Shown here one piece after another: positions 1 to 9,531 of a stretch of 64,000 nt of DNA. Numbering within the stretch: position 1 is the first letter of the stretch; each line of letters opens with the position of its first letter. The stretch is from positions 1,242,327 through 1,306,326 of the forward strand of contig NZ_VUOC01000004.1 of assembly GCF_008386695.1 (NCBI RefSeq). Reading direction: 5' to 3'. The notes under the pieces were generated by a model, which saw nothing but the letters and a program-made list of their open reading frames with translations, ran no database searches and was not told where the DNA came from. Source of the DNA: Chitinophaga agrisoli. GTDB lineage: Bacteria; Bacteroidota; Bacteroidia; Chitinophagales; Chitinophagaceae. A program made the position numbers and the translations under genes.

Positions 1-33
1 TTCACCCATCCTTTAATTATGACGTTCAGATGA
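1..33 (+). CDS. 3' end of an upstream eCIS gene (partial)
   Basis: Frame 1 is open from the window edge to a TGA at 31-33 and encodes the last ten residues FTHPLIMTFR. The stop overlaps the ATG of the next gene in the sequence ATGA (30-33), the usual sign of translational coupling in an operon. In eCIS loci the gene before the first large baseplate protein is often a gp25-like or spike-associated component, but ten residues are not enough to identify this one. It could also be a chance open frame. Confidence 0.4.
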   Translation, partial: FTHPLIMTFR

Positions 34-3000
34 GCAATTGTCATTGTCATACCACTATTAACCGCGACGGATCTGGCCAGCTGGGCCGGTACCTGAAAGC
101 GCTGGACCCCGGTTATGCGCCGGTAGACGGCCGCAGCATGGAAGACCTGCTGGTATTTGCAAAAAGATATGCCGCCCAGATCCGGTTCTATGATGTACCG
201 GACGCCCAGGTGGAAGATGATACCCCGCCCGGACAGGTAAGCTGGAAAGAGTTCTTCCGGCGTGATATGGCCGTTATTGCGGCCTCTATTGGCACTATAG
301 ACATGCCCCAGATCAAAAAGGACTATGATGAGAACCGCACGAAGCTGGATGCAAAACCCAGCGCCACCGCCTTCTCCAACCTGTTTGATCCCATCATTGG
401 CATGCTGGTGCGCCTGGACAGCTGGTACTCCCTGGCCATTACGGAAAACCCTTTGTATGCTGACCTGCAACTGGCTATACAATCCAGCCTGCAGGAGCAG
501 GTAAAGAAGATGATCGCCTATGAAGAAGGCTTTAAGGTGGTAGACGCCAAGAACAGCTTTACGCTGGACTTCTCCGCCATCCAGAACGATGATGTATGGA
601 AAGTGAATGACGCCGTAGATCCTGATATCAGTATCTATGAAGGCAATACACCGGAAGATAAGATCCGTTACGCCGCGCTGTTTGTAGACTCCATTTTCCT
701 GAGCTTTTATGGCGTTATGAGTCAGCTGGTAACTGACTCCGAAAAATACCTGCAGTTTGCATTGCAGCAATACCCCGCGCACCAGCCGCATATGGCGCTG
801 TTCATCAGCTTCCTGCAGCTTTTCCGGCTGGCCCAGGAGCAAATGAATACGCTTACTGGCCGGGTGCTGGACTTCTATTACCGCGAAGTGCTGCAACTGA
901 CGGAAAAACCATCCATCCCCGACCGCGCTTTTGTAGTATTTGAACTGGCCAGGGATGTGGCCAGCTTTGACGTAGCCCCCGGCACCGCACTGGACGCCGG
1001 CAAGGACGCCGCCGGAAAAGTACAGACGTACAAAACGGAGAGCGGGCTGGTAGTGAACCAGGCCAAAGTAAAAGAGCTGAAGACCTTGTTTATAGAAAAA
1101 CTGCCGCCGGAGGTAGCGCAGGAAGATAAGACCATCCAGGCATTATATGCCCGCCCGGTGGCCAACTCCCTGGACGGCTATGGTGAAAAGTTCGCTGATC
1201 CGTATCCCAAATGGCCTACGTTTGGTAAAGGCAGCAATCATCCCGGCGAGGCACAGAACATTTGTGAAGCGCTGGAGATCATCAACGAAGAACTGCATAC
1301 TAAGAATGATACAGCGGTTGGTTTTTCCATTGCCTCTCCGCAGTTATTGCTGCAGGGCGGCAACCGCCTCATTACCATAAAACTTTACCGCCTGCATGAG
1401 CTGTTCACTGCTGATAATAACGCCGCTATATGGCTGAGCGCTGAAGATGGCTGGCTGAAGATAGCGCAGGAAAGGCCCGCGGCCGATTTTGCAAAGCTGG
1501 TGCAGGAGGAAGTTTTCTTTGCGGAAGGATGGCAGGCTGCTTATGGCGTTAACAACGATAGCGATGAAGTATATATCTTTCTGCCGGTGTCTGAAAAAGC
1601 AGTCATCAATTTTGATGCAAAGCTGCATACCGGCTACGCTTATCCCACCATTCACCCGGTAATGCAGGTGATGGTAGGCCCGGAAGTGGGCCTGGATGCG
1701 GACCGTTTCAAGGACCTGTCACTGTATGGCCTGTCTATTGCCGTAAAGGTAGGTTCCATTAACAAATATGTTTCCCCTAACGTGACAGGCGCGGCGGCCT
1801 TTGGCGATTATGGCAATTTTGACGGACTAAAGGTGTTGACGTTATTTAATGATGACGGCCCGTTATCGCCTGATAAACCCTTTGATCCCTTTGGCGCCTA
1901 TCCCAAGGTAGGTAGCGCCATGTATATAGGCAGCCCGGAGGTCTTCAACAAGTCCCTGCAGGAACTGACTGTAAACGTGCAACCGGTAACCAGCGGTGGC
2001 AATCAGACGCCCAATTACAAGCTGAACCTGTTACAGGACCGGCAATGGACAGCATTATCATCCCAGTACACCAGTAACGCCACATTCCCGTCTGTTGGCA
2101 TGACATTCGATATGCTGTACACAGGCGTTGGCGGCTACTCCGGCAGCGGCATGAACCAGATAGACACCAACCGCCTGCCCCTCACCTACCCTGCCACCTG
2201 GGAAAATACCAAAACGGTGAAGGGATTTTTGCAGCTGGTGAATGCCACCACTCCTAACACCGATACTAAAGGCATTTTTGAACAGTCTGCAGAGTTGGCG
2301 GCATTGCTGAAAACACGCGAGATATCCATCAGCTACACCTCAGCGCTCTACTCACTGGAAGCGGGTATAGACCAGTTCTTTCATGTATACCCCTTTGGCG
2401 TGGCAGAAATAGATACCGCTACGCCGGATAACTGGCTAACGGACAATACCGCCGCGGGAGTACCCGTAAAGGACCTGGCCGTACTGCGTAAAACAGTTAA
2501 AGGCGCGCCGGTAAAAGCCAATGGCTCCCTGCTGCCGCAGTTCACCTGGTTAAGCCCTTATAGCGCATATAACCTGGACGATGATAATACGGAGGATACC
2601 AATTCCGGCCTCACCACCCATAACGCCGGCAGTAAGGCAGCAACCAAAGCAGCCGGGCAGCGTTATCTTACAAAGCTGATGTTAAGCGCCAGCGGACTGG
2701 ATGCCTCACAGCAGTATAATCAGTACTCCGGCCGTATACAGGAAGAAGGCATGTTATTCATTGGCCTTGAAAAAGCACAGCCGTTACAAACACTGTCGCT
2801 CCTGTTCCAGTTTGCAGAAGGTACCGCAGAAGATGAAGAAAATGATCCGCCGCAGGTGCACTGGTCTTACCTGAGCAATAATGAATGGCGGCCCTTACGC
2901 GGAGAAGCCATTGTATTTGACGGCACCTACGATTTCCAGACCACCGGTATTATAAAAATAGATTTGCCGGAGGATGCGACCAATGACAACACTATCATCA

Positions 3001-4523
3001 CCGGCGGCCTGCATTGGCTTTGCGCCAGCGTAACAGAGTATGCCAACCGTTTCCCCTACCTGGTGGATGTGGTGGCACAGGTTACGGAAGCGGTGTTTGA
3101 AGATAACGGCAACGCACCCTCCCATTTTGATAATGCCCTGCCGGCCGGCAGCATCAGCAAACTGGCGGTAAAGGTGGCAGAGATCAGTAAAGTACAACAA
3201 CCCTTTGCTTCCTTTGATGGCAAACACCAGGAGGTTGGCAAGGAATTCTATACCCGTGTAAGCGAACGGCTGCGCCATAAAGGGCGGGCAGTGAATGCAT
3301 GGGATTATGAGCACCTGGTGCTGGACCGTTTTCCCAGTATCTATAAGGTGAAATGTATTCCGCATACAGACCCGAACTGTGGTTGCAGAGACCATGCGGA
3401 AATGGTGAACGGCCAGGAACAGACCACCTGCTGTGGTCCGCAGGTGGCCCCTGGACATGTATTGGTGGTAGCCATCGCCAATCTTAAGAACCGCAACGCC
3501 ATTGACCCGTTACGGCCTAAAACGAGCCGCCGCACCCTGCTGGCCATAGAGGATTACCTGAAACAACGCAGCTCCCCCTTTGTACAGATACGGGCCCGCA
3601 ACCCGGTGTATGAGCAGGTGCTGACCTTTTTCCGTGTAAAATTCATCAGCGGTACGGATAAAGGTTATTACCTGAAAAAGCTGAACGAAGAGCTGGTACA
3701 GTTCCTTACGCCCTGGGCCTTTGACGAGAATGCCGAGGTAAAGTTCGGGCAGAAGATCTATGCATCTGCCATTGTGAACTTTATTGAAGAAAGGCCATAT
3801 GTGGATTTTATTACGGACTTCCTGCTGTTTGTGTGCCGGGATGAATGCTGCCCTTCTACCAGCCTGCGTGGCACGGACGCCGAAGCAGCAGCCAGCCAGG
3901 ACAATAACGACGATATGCCGGCGGTGCTGGATAAACTGGATAGCTGTGATGATGTAGAACATTTCCTGCAGGAGCAGCTGAACTTTATAGGCGTAGTAGT
4001 GGCGCAGCCGGCCACTCCCCGCTCGATACTGGTATCTGTGCCCAAACATATTATTGTGCCTTATGAAGAGCCGTTACGCCCCACCCGCTGTGAGCAACGC
4101 GCGGCCGGCCGAGTAGTGCCGGGTGGTGTAGATATGGGCCGGGAAAAAGTAACCACCGCTGAACTGGCAAAAGAAGCCGCGGAGAAGAATACTGTTAAAG
4201 CAAGTACTACTAAAGCGGAAACAGCTACCGCAGCGGCTACTGCTGCTAAAGACGCCAAGGCCGAAGCGGCAAAAACAGATGCTGGCGCAACCGCTGCAAA
4301 AGCAGAGACGCTGAAACCGCAGATCGCAAAAGAGACGGCGACGGGTGAATTAGTGAAAGCAGTGGCTGATAAATTGACTGCGGATAAGGCGGCGGCTGAT
4401 AAGGCTGCAGCAGAAAAGGATGTCACCAAGCCATCCGGCAGCAGGGGCGCTGACCTGGGCGCTAAACCCGCCAAAAAAGCCGCCACTCCCCGGAAAAAGA
4501 AAGACAAGAATAATCCTAAATGA
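30..4523 (+). CDS. eCIS baseplate J-like protein (Afp11-like), 1497 aa
   Basis: Large structural protein of a contractile injection system, predicted to form the baseplate wedge that links sheath and spike. The best family signal is at about residues 1075-1105 (ERLRHKGRAVNAWDYEHLVL), a segment typical of gp6/baseplate-J proteins in Afp/PVC-type loci. It is rich in Cys for a cytosolic structural protein: CHCH at residues 4-7, then CGC and CC near 1115-1130, and CRDECC near 1270. The last roughly 125 residues (from about 1370) form a low-complexity Ala/Lys/Thr tail ending in a Lys-rich stretch, likely disordered. The start is the ATG overlapping the previous stop. The next gene is a second baseplate protein 27 bp downstream. 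Assignment to this role is confident; the function of the tail and Cys clusters is unknown. Confidence 0.85.
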   Translation: MSNCHCHTTINRDGSGQLGRYLKALDPGYAPVDGRSMEDLLVFAKRYAAQIRFYDVPDAQVEDDTPPGQVSWKEFFRRDMAVIAASIGTIDMPQIKKDYDENRTKLDAKPSATAFSNLFDPIIGMLVRLDSWYSLAITENPLYADLQLAIQSSLQEQVKKMIAYEEGFKVVDAKNSFTLDFSAIQNDDVWKVNDAVDPDISIYEGNTPEDKIRYAALFVDSIFLSFYGVMSQLVTDSEKYLQFALQQYPAHQPHMALFISFLQLFRLAQEQMNTLTGRVLDFYYREVLQLTEKPSIPDRAFVVFELARDVASFDVAPGTALDAGKDAAGKVQTYKTESGLVVNQAKVKELKTLFIEKLPPEVAQEDKTIQALYARPVANSLDGYGEKFADPYPKWPTFGKGSNHPGEAQNICEALEIINEELHTKNDTAVGFSIASPQLLLQGGNRLITIKLYRLHELFTADNNAAIWLSAEDGWLKIAQERPAADFAKLVQEEVFFAEGWQAAYGVNNDSDEVYIFLPVSEKAVINFDAKLHTGYAYPTIHPVMQVMVGPEVGLDADRFKDLSLYGLSIAVKVGSINKYVSPNVTGAAAFGDYGNFDGLKVLTLFNDDGPLSPDKPFDPFGAYPKVGSAMYIGSPEVFNKSLQELTVNVQPVTSGGNQTPNYKLNLLQDRQWTALSSQYTSNATFPSVGMTFDMLYTGVGGYSGSGMNQIDTNRLPLTYPATWENTKTVKGFLQLVNATTPNTDTKGIFEQSAELAALLKTREISISYTSALYSLEAGIDQFFHVYPFGVAEIDTATPDNWLTDNTAAGVPVKDLAVLRKTVKGAPVKANGSLLPQFTWLSPYSAYNLDDDNTEDTNSGLTTHNAGSKAATKAAGQRYLTKLMLSASGLDASQQYNQYSGRIQEEGMLFIGLEKAQPLQTLSLLFQFAEGTAEDEENDPPQVHWSYLSNNEWRPLRGEAIVFDGTYDFQTTGIIKIDLPEDATNDNTIITGGLHWLCASVTEYANRFPYLVDVVAQVTEAVFEDNGNAPSHFDNALPAGSISKLAVKVAEISKVQQPFASFDGKHQEVGKEFYTRVSERLRHKGRAVNAWDYEHLVLDRFPSIYKVKCIPHTDPNCGCRDHAEMVNGQEQTTCCGPQVAPGHVLVVAIANLKNRNAIDPLRPKTSRRTLLAIEDYLKQRSSPFVQIRARNPVYEQVLTFFRVKFISGTDKGYYLKKLNEELVQFLTPWAFDENAEVKFGQKIYASAIVNFIEERPYVDFITDFLLFVCRDECCPSTSLRGTDAEAAASQDNNDDMPAVLDKLDSCDDVEHFLQEQLNFIGVVVAQPATPRSILVSVPKHIIVPYEEPLRPTRCEQRAAGRVVPGGVDMGREKVTTAELAKEAAEKNTVKASTTKAETATAAATAAKDAKAEAAKTDAGATAAKAETLKPQIAKETATGELVKAVADKLTADKAAADKAAAEKDVTKPSGSRGADLGAKPAKKAATPRKKKDKNNPK

Positions 4524-4550
4524 TCATCCATCCCCATAAACTAAACTGAC

Positions 4551-7500
4551 ATGCAAGAGCCAGTTACCATACCAAAGTCCAACCCATTGCTCCCAGCGGA
4601 AGATTATACCGCATTGCGCGACAAAGGCATTCAATCCATCGCAAAGCTGGGCAGCGATATCTGGACGGATTATAATAACTCAGACCCCGGCATATCTATC
4701 CTGGAGGCGGTTTGTTATGCGATCACCGACCTTGCCTACCGCACAGATTTTGACGTAAAGGACCTGCTGGCGCCGGAAAACCTGAATAACAACACCTGGA
4801 AACAGGTGTTCTATACCGCCCGCCAGATACTCCATAACAACCCGCTTACCATTAACGACTACCGTAAGCTGGTCATAGACATCAAAGGCGTGCGCAATGC
4901 CTGGATAGAGCCCAGTAAGGACTATGAGGTACCGGTATGGATAGACTATAATGATGTAACGATAAAAGACGAACCGGGCTGCTCCTGCGACGACGCGGAA
5001 GAGCAGATCTGTTATGGCAAACTGGGCGTAGCTTCCCTGAGCACAGAACAGGTACAGGCTTACCGCAATACCCGTTCGCAGGAAACCAAAGCGGCCATTG
5101 ACAAACTGGCCCAGGAAAAGACCGCGCTGGAAACAAAGATCACCGATCTTACCACGCAGATAGACATGCCGGATATAGACCCCACTAAAAAGGCCACACT
5201 CATAGCAGAAAGGGAGCAGCTGCAGGACCAGGTGAAAGACATTGACAGAAAGGTGAAGGCGTTGAATGTGGTAATGGCCTACCTGTCACCAGACAGGCCG
5301 GTGCTGCCCTCCAAGATCGTTGAATTTGAAGGGCTGTATAATGTGATGATAGAATATGAAGAGGATGTGCTGATCGCCGATCAGCGGGAAGAAGTACGGC
5401 AGCTGGTGCTGGACCGCCTGTCCCGCCACCGCAACCTCTGCGAGGATTTCCTGAGCATTAACGGCGTGGAGTACCAGGACTTTGGGATCATGGCCTCCAT
5501 TGCGTTGGAAGAATATGCAGACCCTGACCAGGTACTGTCACAGGTATTCTTTATCATCTACAAATACTTCACCCCTTCCGTACCCTTTTACACCATTGAT
5601 CAGATGCAGGGAAAAGGGTACCTGATAGATGAGATCTTTGAAGGCCCGGCATTAAAACATGGCTTTATCGATGACGAAGCGCTGGAGCGTACGGACTTTT
5701 TCCGCGACATCCGCCTGTCTGATATCATCAACGAGATAGCGGACATCAAAGGCATTAAGGCCATTACCTACCTGCACCTATCAGACGGTAAGGATACCGG
5801 AGACGCCGCAGCGGATAAACACTTTTTTTACCAATGGCTCAACTACCTGCGCGAGCAGCGTAAAGTAGCCAGGATACAGCCTTCCCTCTCCCCCATCATC
5901 TTCTGTAAAGAGCGGGAGCTGATCACCTACAACACCGGCAGGCAGGCAGACCGCCGTCCGGAGCGTATGCTGAAACTCTTTAACGACTTAAAAGTGCTGG
6001 AGCGTAAGTATAAGCTGGAAGGCCATCCCACAGACCTGCCCATCCCCACCGGGGAATATATGGAGCTGGAGGACTATTACCCCGTTACCTACTCCCTGCC
6101 TATGTGCTATGGGGTAAGCGACCGTGCGGGCCTCCCCCCGGGGGCCGATGAGAAACGGCAGGTACAGGCGCTGCAGCTGAGAGGTTACCTGCTGTTCTTT
6201 GAACAGCTGCTGGCCGGCTACCTGGTGCAGCTGAACCACCTGCGCGACCTGTTCACTTTTGATGATACAGTAAAGTATACCTATTTCACCCGCGCCCTTA
6301 CCGAGATAGCAGACCTTAAGGACCTGGTAATAGATCACGGCACGCCCGGAGAATGGAACGATGTGCTGGCAGAATTCACCAGCGTGCTCAAAAACCTGAT
6401 AGAAACGCCCAAACTGTTCCAGGAGCGCCGTAACGATTTCCTGGATCATATGCTGGCTCGCTTTAGCGAGGACCTGAGCGAATATGAAACACTAAGCGGC
6501 TGGCTCACGCCTTATAAGGTAAAAGAGCGGATGATACAGGACAAGATCCGTATACTCAAAGATGGCGAGTACTACCAGATCAGCACCAACCGGTCTAAAG
6601 CCTATAACTATGCCCAGCCGGATATATGGGATACCCCTAACGTATCCGGTACAGAAAGAAGGGTAAGCCGTCTACTGGGTTTCCGCAACGCCAAACGCCG
6701 TACGCTGGCCCCTGATTTTATTGTAGTAGAACCGGTGATGGAAACAGATGAAAAAACAAAAAGCCAGGTATGGAAAAAGAATAAAAAAGGCCAGTACCTG
6801 AACGTAGTAAAAGTAGTAGATCCGGAGAACCACGAAACGGTACTGCTGACCAGTATAGAAGTAGCTGACGGTTGCTGTACGGAAATGCTCATCTCCCAAC
6901 TGCTGGAGTATGCGGATGAGCGCAATAATTTCCGGTTCCATGATGAGCTCCGCCAGCGCAGCCGCAAATCCGCCGGACAGATAGGCACCTTCTGGTTTGA
7001 GCTGTGGGACGGTACCGATCCCGAAAACGCCAGCGTTATTGCCAATGGCGAGAAGTTTGACAAACAGGAAGACCGGGAGAAAGCCTTTAAACGCTTGCAG
7101 CATGTGCTGGATGAGCTGAATGATAACGAGGGCATGCACCTGGTGGAGCACCTGCTGTTACGCCCTAAATTTGACGGCGCGCTGGATGAAGCAGGCAATC
7201 CCATCCCAGTAGGGTTGCCGGATATTTGCCTGGACCTGTGCGACCTGGGCCGCGGGCTGAATCAAAATACAGAAGTACCCCCCTATAAGAAAAGGGTATA
7301 CCGTATACCGGCAGAAAAATGTTATGACAACCTGCCTTGGGTGCTGGAGTTCATCCGTAAGAACGACAATCCCAATGTAGGGGAACAATCCTTCCTGTTC
7401 CAGGAAGCTTTCCCGGATGGCGCCGCGCCTGTACCGCTGAAGTTCCGCCGCTACGAGAACCTGGCCAAACGGGTAAAAGACCTGCAGGAGTATGGTTCTG

Positions 7501-8045
7501 AACGGGTGAACTATACCATCGTTTCCAACGGGGAAGAAGATCCTGCCAAAGCAAAATACAGTTTCATTATACATGGGGATAAAGATGTGGTGCTGGCACA
7601 GAGCAGCTTTATCTTTAACATGAAATCAAAAAAAGAAGGCGCGCCAGAAGTGGCGGATGATATTGAGAAAGAGATTGCCCTGCTGATGCGCTATTTTGGC
7701 TACCTGCTGGACCTGTATTGCGAGGCAGACGCCTGCGATAATAACGAAGACCCCTACTCTTTCCGCGCTACCATCCTGTTTCCCTGCTGGCCTAAACGCT
7801 TCCGGGATAAGACCTTCCGCAACCTGGTAGAAAAGACCCTGCAAACAGAATCACCGGCGCATGTATACCTGCATGTGATGTGGGTAGGCATTAATGAAAT
7901 GCAGCGTTTTGAGAAGGTGTATTTTGACTGGCTGCAGGAAATGGCGCAAACGGAAATGCCCAGTTATGAAAAGGTAAACCCGCTGGTAGATGTGCTGAAT
8001 ACGCTGCAACCATGCGGCGTGTGTGAAGATGATTGCGGTCAGTGA
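4551..8045 (+). CDS. eCIS baseplate protein (Afp12-like), 1164 aa
   Basis: Second large baseplate wedge protein. The N-terminus (residues 30-70) carries the pattern DYNNSDPGISILEAVCYAI, the usual opening of gp6/gp7-type baseplate subunits in eCIS. Residues about 163-240 are a Gln/Glu/Lys-rich coiled coil (TKAAIDKLAQEKTALETKI onward). The C-terminal region, from about 1065, has the family pattern LFPCWPKRF, then PAHVYLHVMW and FEKVYFDWLQEM. It ends in a Cys cluster (CGVCEDDCG), and more CxC/CxxxC groups occur earlier (CSC near 144, CLDLC near 895). It sits between the first baseplate gene and the tape-measure-like gene, the order seen in Afp/PVC-like loci. Confidence 0.85.
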   Translation: MQEPVTIPKSNPLLPAEDYTALRDKGIQSIAKLGSDIWTDYNNSDPGISILEAVCYAITDLAYRTDFDVKDLLAPENLNNNTWKQVFYTARQILHNNPLTINDYRKLVIDIKGVRNAWIEPSKDYEVPVWIDYNDVTIKDEPGCSCDDAEEQICYGKLGVASLSTEQVQAYRNTRSQETKAAIDKLAQEKTALETKITDLTTQIDMPDIDPTKKATLIAEREQLQDQVKDIDRKVKALNVVMAYLSPDRPVLPSKIVEFEGLYNVMIEYEEDVLIADQREEVRQLVLDRLSRHRNLCEDFLSINGVEYQDFGIMASIALEEYADPDQVLSQVFFIIYKYFTPSVPFYTIDQMQGKGYLIDEIFEGPALKHGFIDDEALERTDFFRDIRLSDIINEIADIKGIKAITYLHLSDGKDTGDAAADKHFFYQWLNYLREQRKVARIQPSLSPIIFCKERELITYNTGRQADRRPERMLKLFNDLKVLERKYKLEGHPTDLPIPTGEYMELEDYYPVTYSLPMCYGVSDRAGLPPGADEKRQVQALQLRGYLLFFEQLLAGYLVQLNHLRDLFTFDDTVKYTYFTRALTEIADLKDLVIDHGTPGEWNDVLAEFTSVLKNLIETPKLFQERRNDFLDHMLARFSEDLSEYETLSGWLTPYKVKERMIQDKIRILKDGEYYQISTNRSKAYNYAQPDIWDTPNVSGTERRVSRLLGFRNAKRRTLAPDFIVVEPVMETDEKTKSQVWKKNKKGQYLNVVKVVDPENHETVLLTSIEVADGCCTEMLISQLLEYADERNNFRFHDELRQRSRKSAGQIGTFWFELWDGTDPENASVIANGEKFDKQEDREKAFKRLQHVLDELNDNEGMHLVEHLLLRPKFDGALDEAGNPIPVGLPDICLDLCDLGRGLNQNTEVPPYKKRVYRIPAEKCYDNLPWVLEFIRKNDNPNVGEQSFLFQEAFPDGAAPVPLKFRRYENLAKRVKDLQEYGSERVNYTIVSNGEEDPAKAKYSFIIHGDKDVVLAQSSFIFNMKSKKEGAPEVADDIEKEIALLMRYFGYLLDLYCEADACDNNEDPYSFRATILFPCWPKRFRDKTFRNLVEKTLQTESPAHVYLHVMWVGINEMQRFEKVYFDWLQEMAQTEMPSYEKVNPLVDVLNTLQPCGVCEDDCGQ

Positions 8046-8115
8046 TCTATAACGGCTGACTGTTAAACGTGATGGACGGTTATAAAAAAGTCCGGTATCC
8101 CTAAATGTAGCATGC

Positions 8116-9510
8116 ATGAACCACCTGATCAATAAACTGCTGTTTGAAGTGACCTGTGCAGATGAGGAGCTGGCGCTGAACCTGCGCCATAACTTTGCCC
8201 TCACCTACCAGGACCAGATCATGGATATAGTGGACCAGGTATGCGCTAAATATACCGGGGAAGATGAATGGCTGCGTATAGAAAGGCTGGAGATCAACCT
8301 GGGCAGGTTTAGCCCACATGGTTTCAGCACCCATTTTGCCACGGTGTTCCTGGAAAAGTTTGAGCAGGCCTTTCAGCAGAAGCTGGCCGGCATCTCGCTA
8401 ACAGAACGGCAGGAAGCACGGCAACTATCCCAGGTAGAAATGCTGCAGTATTTCCTGTTAAAGGGTACGCTACCCTGGTGGGTGCAGGAAGACACGCTGC
8501 AGCTGCAGGAAACAGCGCTGCTACTATTGCAGGAGCAACCGCAAACCTTGCTGCATTTTCTGCAGGAGAACCGCCTGCAGACAAGATTATGGCGGCGTTT
8601 AGCCTTCCAGTTCAACAACACAGTCCGTACCGCTATAATGGCGCTGTTCCCGGACCTGCAGGCAGCTTATGCGCTGGTCAATGACTGGCGCGGGCAACTG
8701 CTGTCGCAGGCCGATACGGTAACCGCCGGCCATCAAACACTAGCGCCCCTTATTAGCCTGCTACTGGAAAACGCCCCGGAGATCTTTAAACAGGGGGGCA
8801 ATAAACAGCTGGCCTGGCAGTTCTTTCAGGCACACCTGCCCATGATACTGGCCATCCCGCCGGAGGCGGTACAGGCGCTGCAACCCCAGGTATTACAGCT
8901 GGCCAAAGCGCAGGGGATGGACCCCGCTCCTGCCGTTGCGGAACAGCAACAATGGGCACTGCAACCGGAAGAGCTGTTCCAGTTTGAATACAGCACCACC
9001 ACAACGGAGACAAAGTATACCGTACGACATGCCGGTCTGGTGCTGCTGGCTGCTTTTCTGAAACCCTTTTTTACCAAACTGGAACTATGGCAAGGGGCAG
9101 AATGGCGGGACCGGGACGCCTGTTACCGCGCCGTGCACCTGTTAAAATACCTTTGCACAGGCGAACAACAACCGCCGGAATACAGCCTGGTACTGGAGAA
9201 GGTGTTCTGCGGCCTCTCGCCGGATGATCCCGTGCCGCTGGATATTGAGCTGCAGGAAGCGGAAATGAAGGAAGCAGCCGTGCTGCTGGAATCTGTAATA
9301 GAGCATTGGAAAATATTAAAAAACACTTCTATAACCGGGCTGCGGGAAACCTTCCTGAAAAGGGATGGCATCCTGCAGCATAAGGACAATAGCGCCTGGC
9401 GTTTACAGGTAGAGCAGAAAACGCTGGACGTATTACTGGATAGCATTCCGTGGGGGTACTCTACCATCAGCCTGCCCTGGAATGGTTATCTGATCTTTGT
9501 GGAATGGTGA
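8116..9510 (+). CDS. eCIS tape-measure-like protein (CIS_TMP family), 464 aa
   Basis: The first 90 residues match the contractile injection system tape measure family: an N-terminal INKLLFEV segment followed by IERLEINLGRF, the 'I..LELDLG' motif of Afp14-type proteins. The rest is helical and Leu/Gln-rich. Such proteins are thought to set particle length. Many Afp14 relatives are around 1000 residues or longer, so 464 residues is short and may reflect a short particle or a reduced family member. It sits directly before the AAA+ ATPase gene (21 bp gap), as in other eCIS loci. I chose the ATG at 8116 because the conserved N-terminal motif starts there. Confidence 0.8.
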   Translation: MNHLINKLLFEVTCADEELALNLRHNFALTYQDQIMDIVDQVCAKYTGEDEWLRIERLEINLGRFSPHGFSTHFATVFLEKFEQAFQQKLAGISLTERQEARQLSQVEMLQYFLLKGTLPWWVQEDTLQLQETALLLLQEQPQTLLHFLQENRLQTRLWRRLAFQFNNTVRTAIMALFPDLQAAYALVNDWRGQLLSQADTVTAGHQTLAPLISLLLENAPEIFKQGGNKQLAWQFFQAHLPMILAIPPEAVQALQPQVLQLAKAQGMDPAPAVAEQQQWALQPEELFQFEYSTTTTETKYTVRHAGLVLLAAFLKPFFTKLELWQGAEWRDRDACYRAVHLLKYLCTGEQQPPEYSLVLEKVFCGLSPDDPVPLDIELQEAEMKEAAVLLESVIEHWKILKNTSITGLRETFLKRDGILQHKDNSAWRLQVEQKTLDVLLDSIPWGYSTISLPWNGYLIFVEW

Positions 9511-9531
9511 TTTAACAAAACAATTTACATT

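Noticed and set aside
3510-4049. Long antisense frames under the baseplate genes
   Set aside because: They mirror the real genes' codons, lack motifs and are typical shadows in coding DNA with this codon bias.
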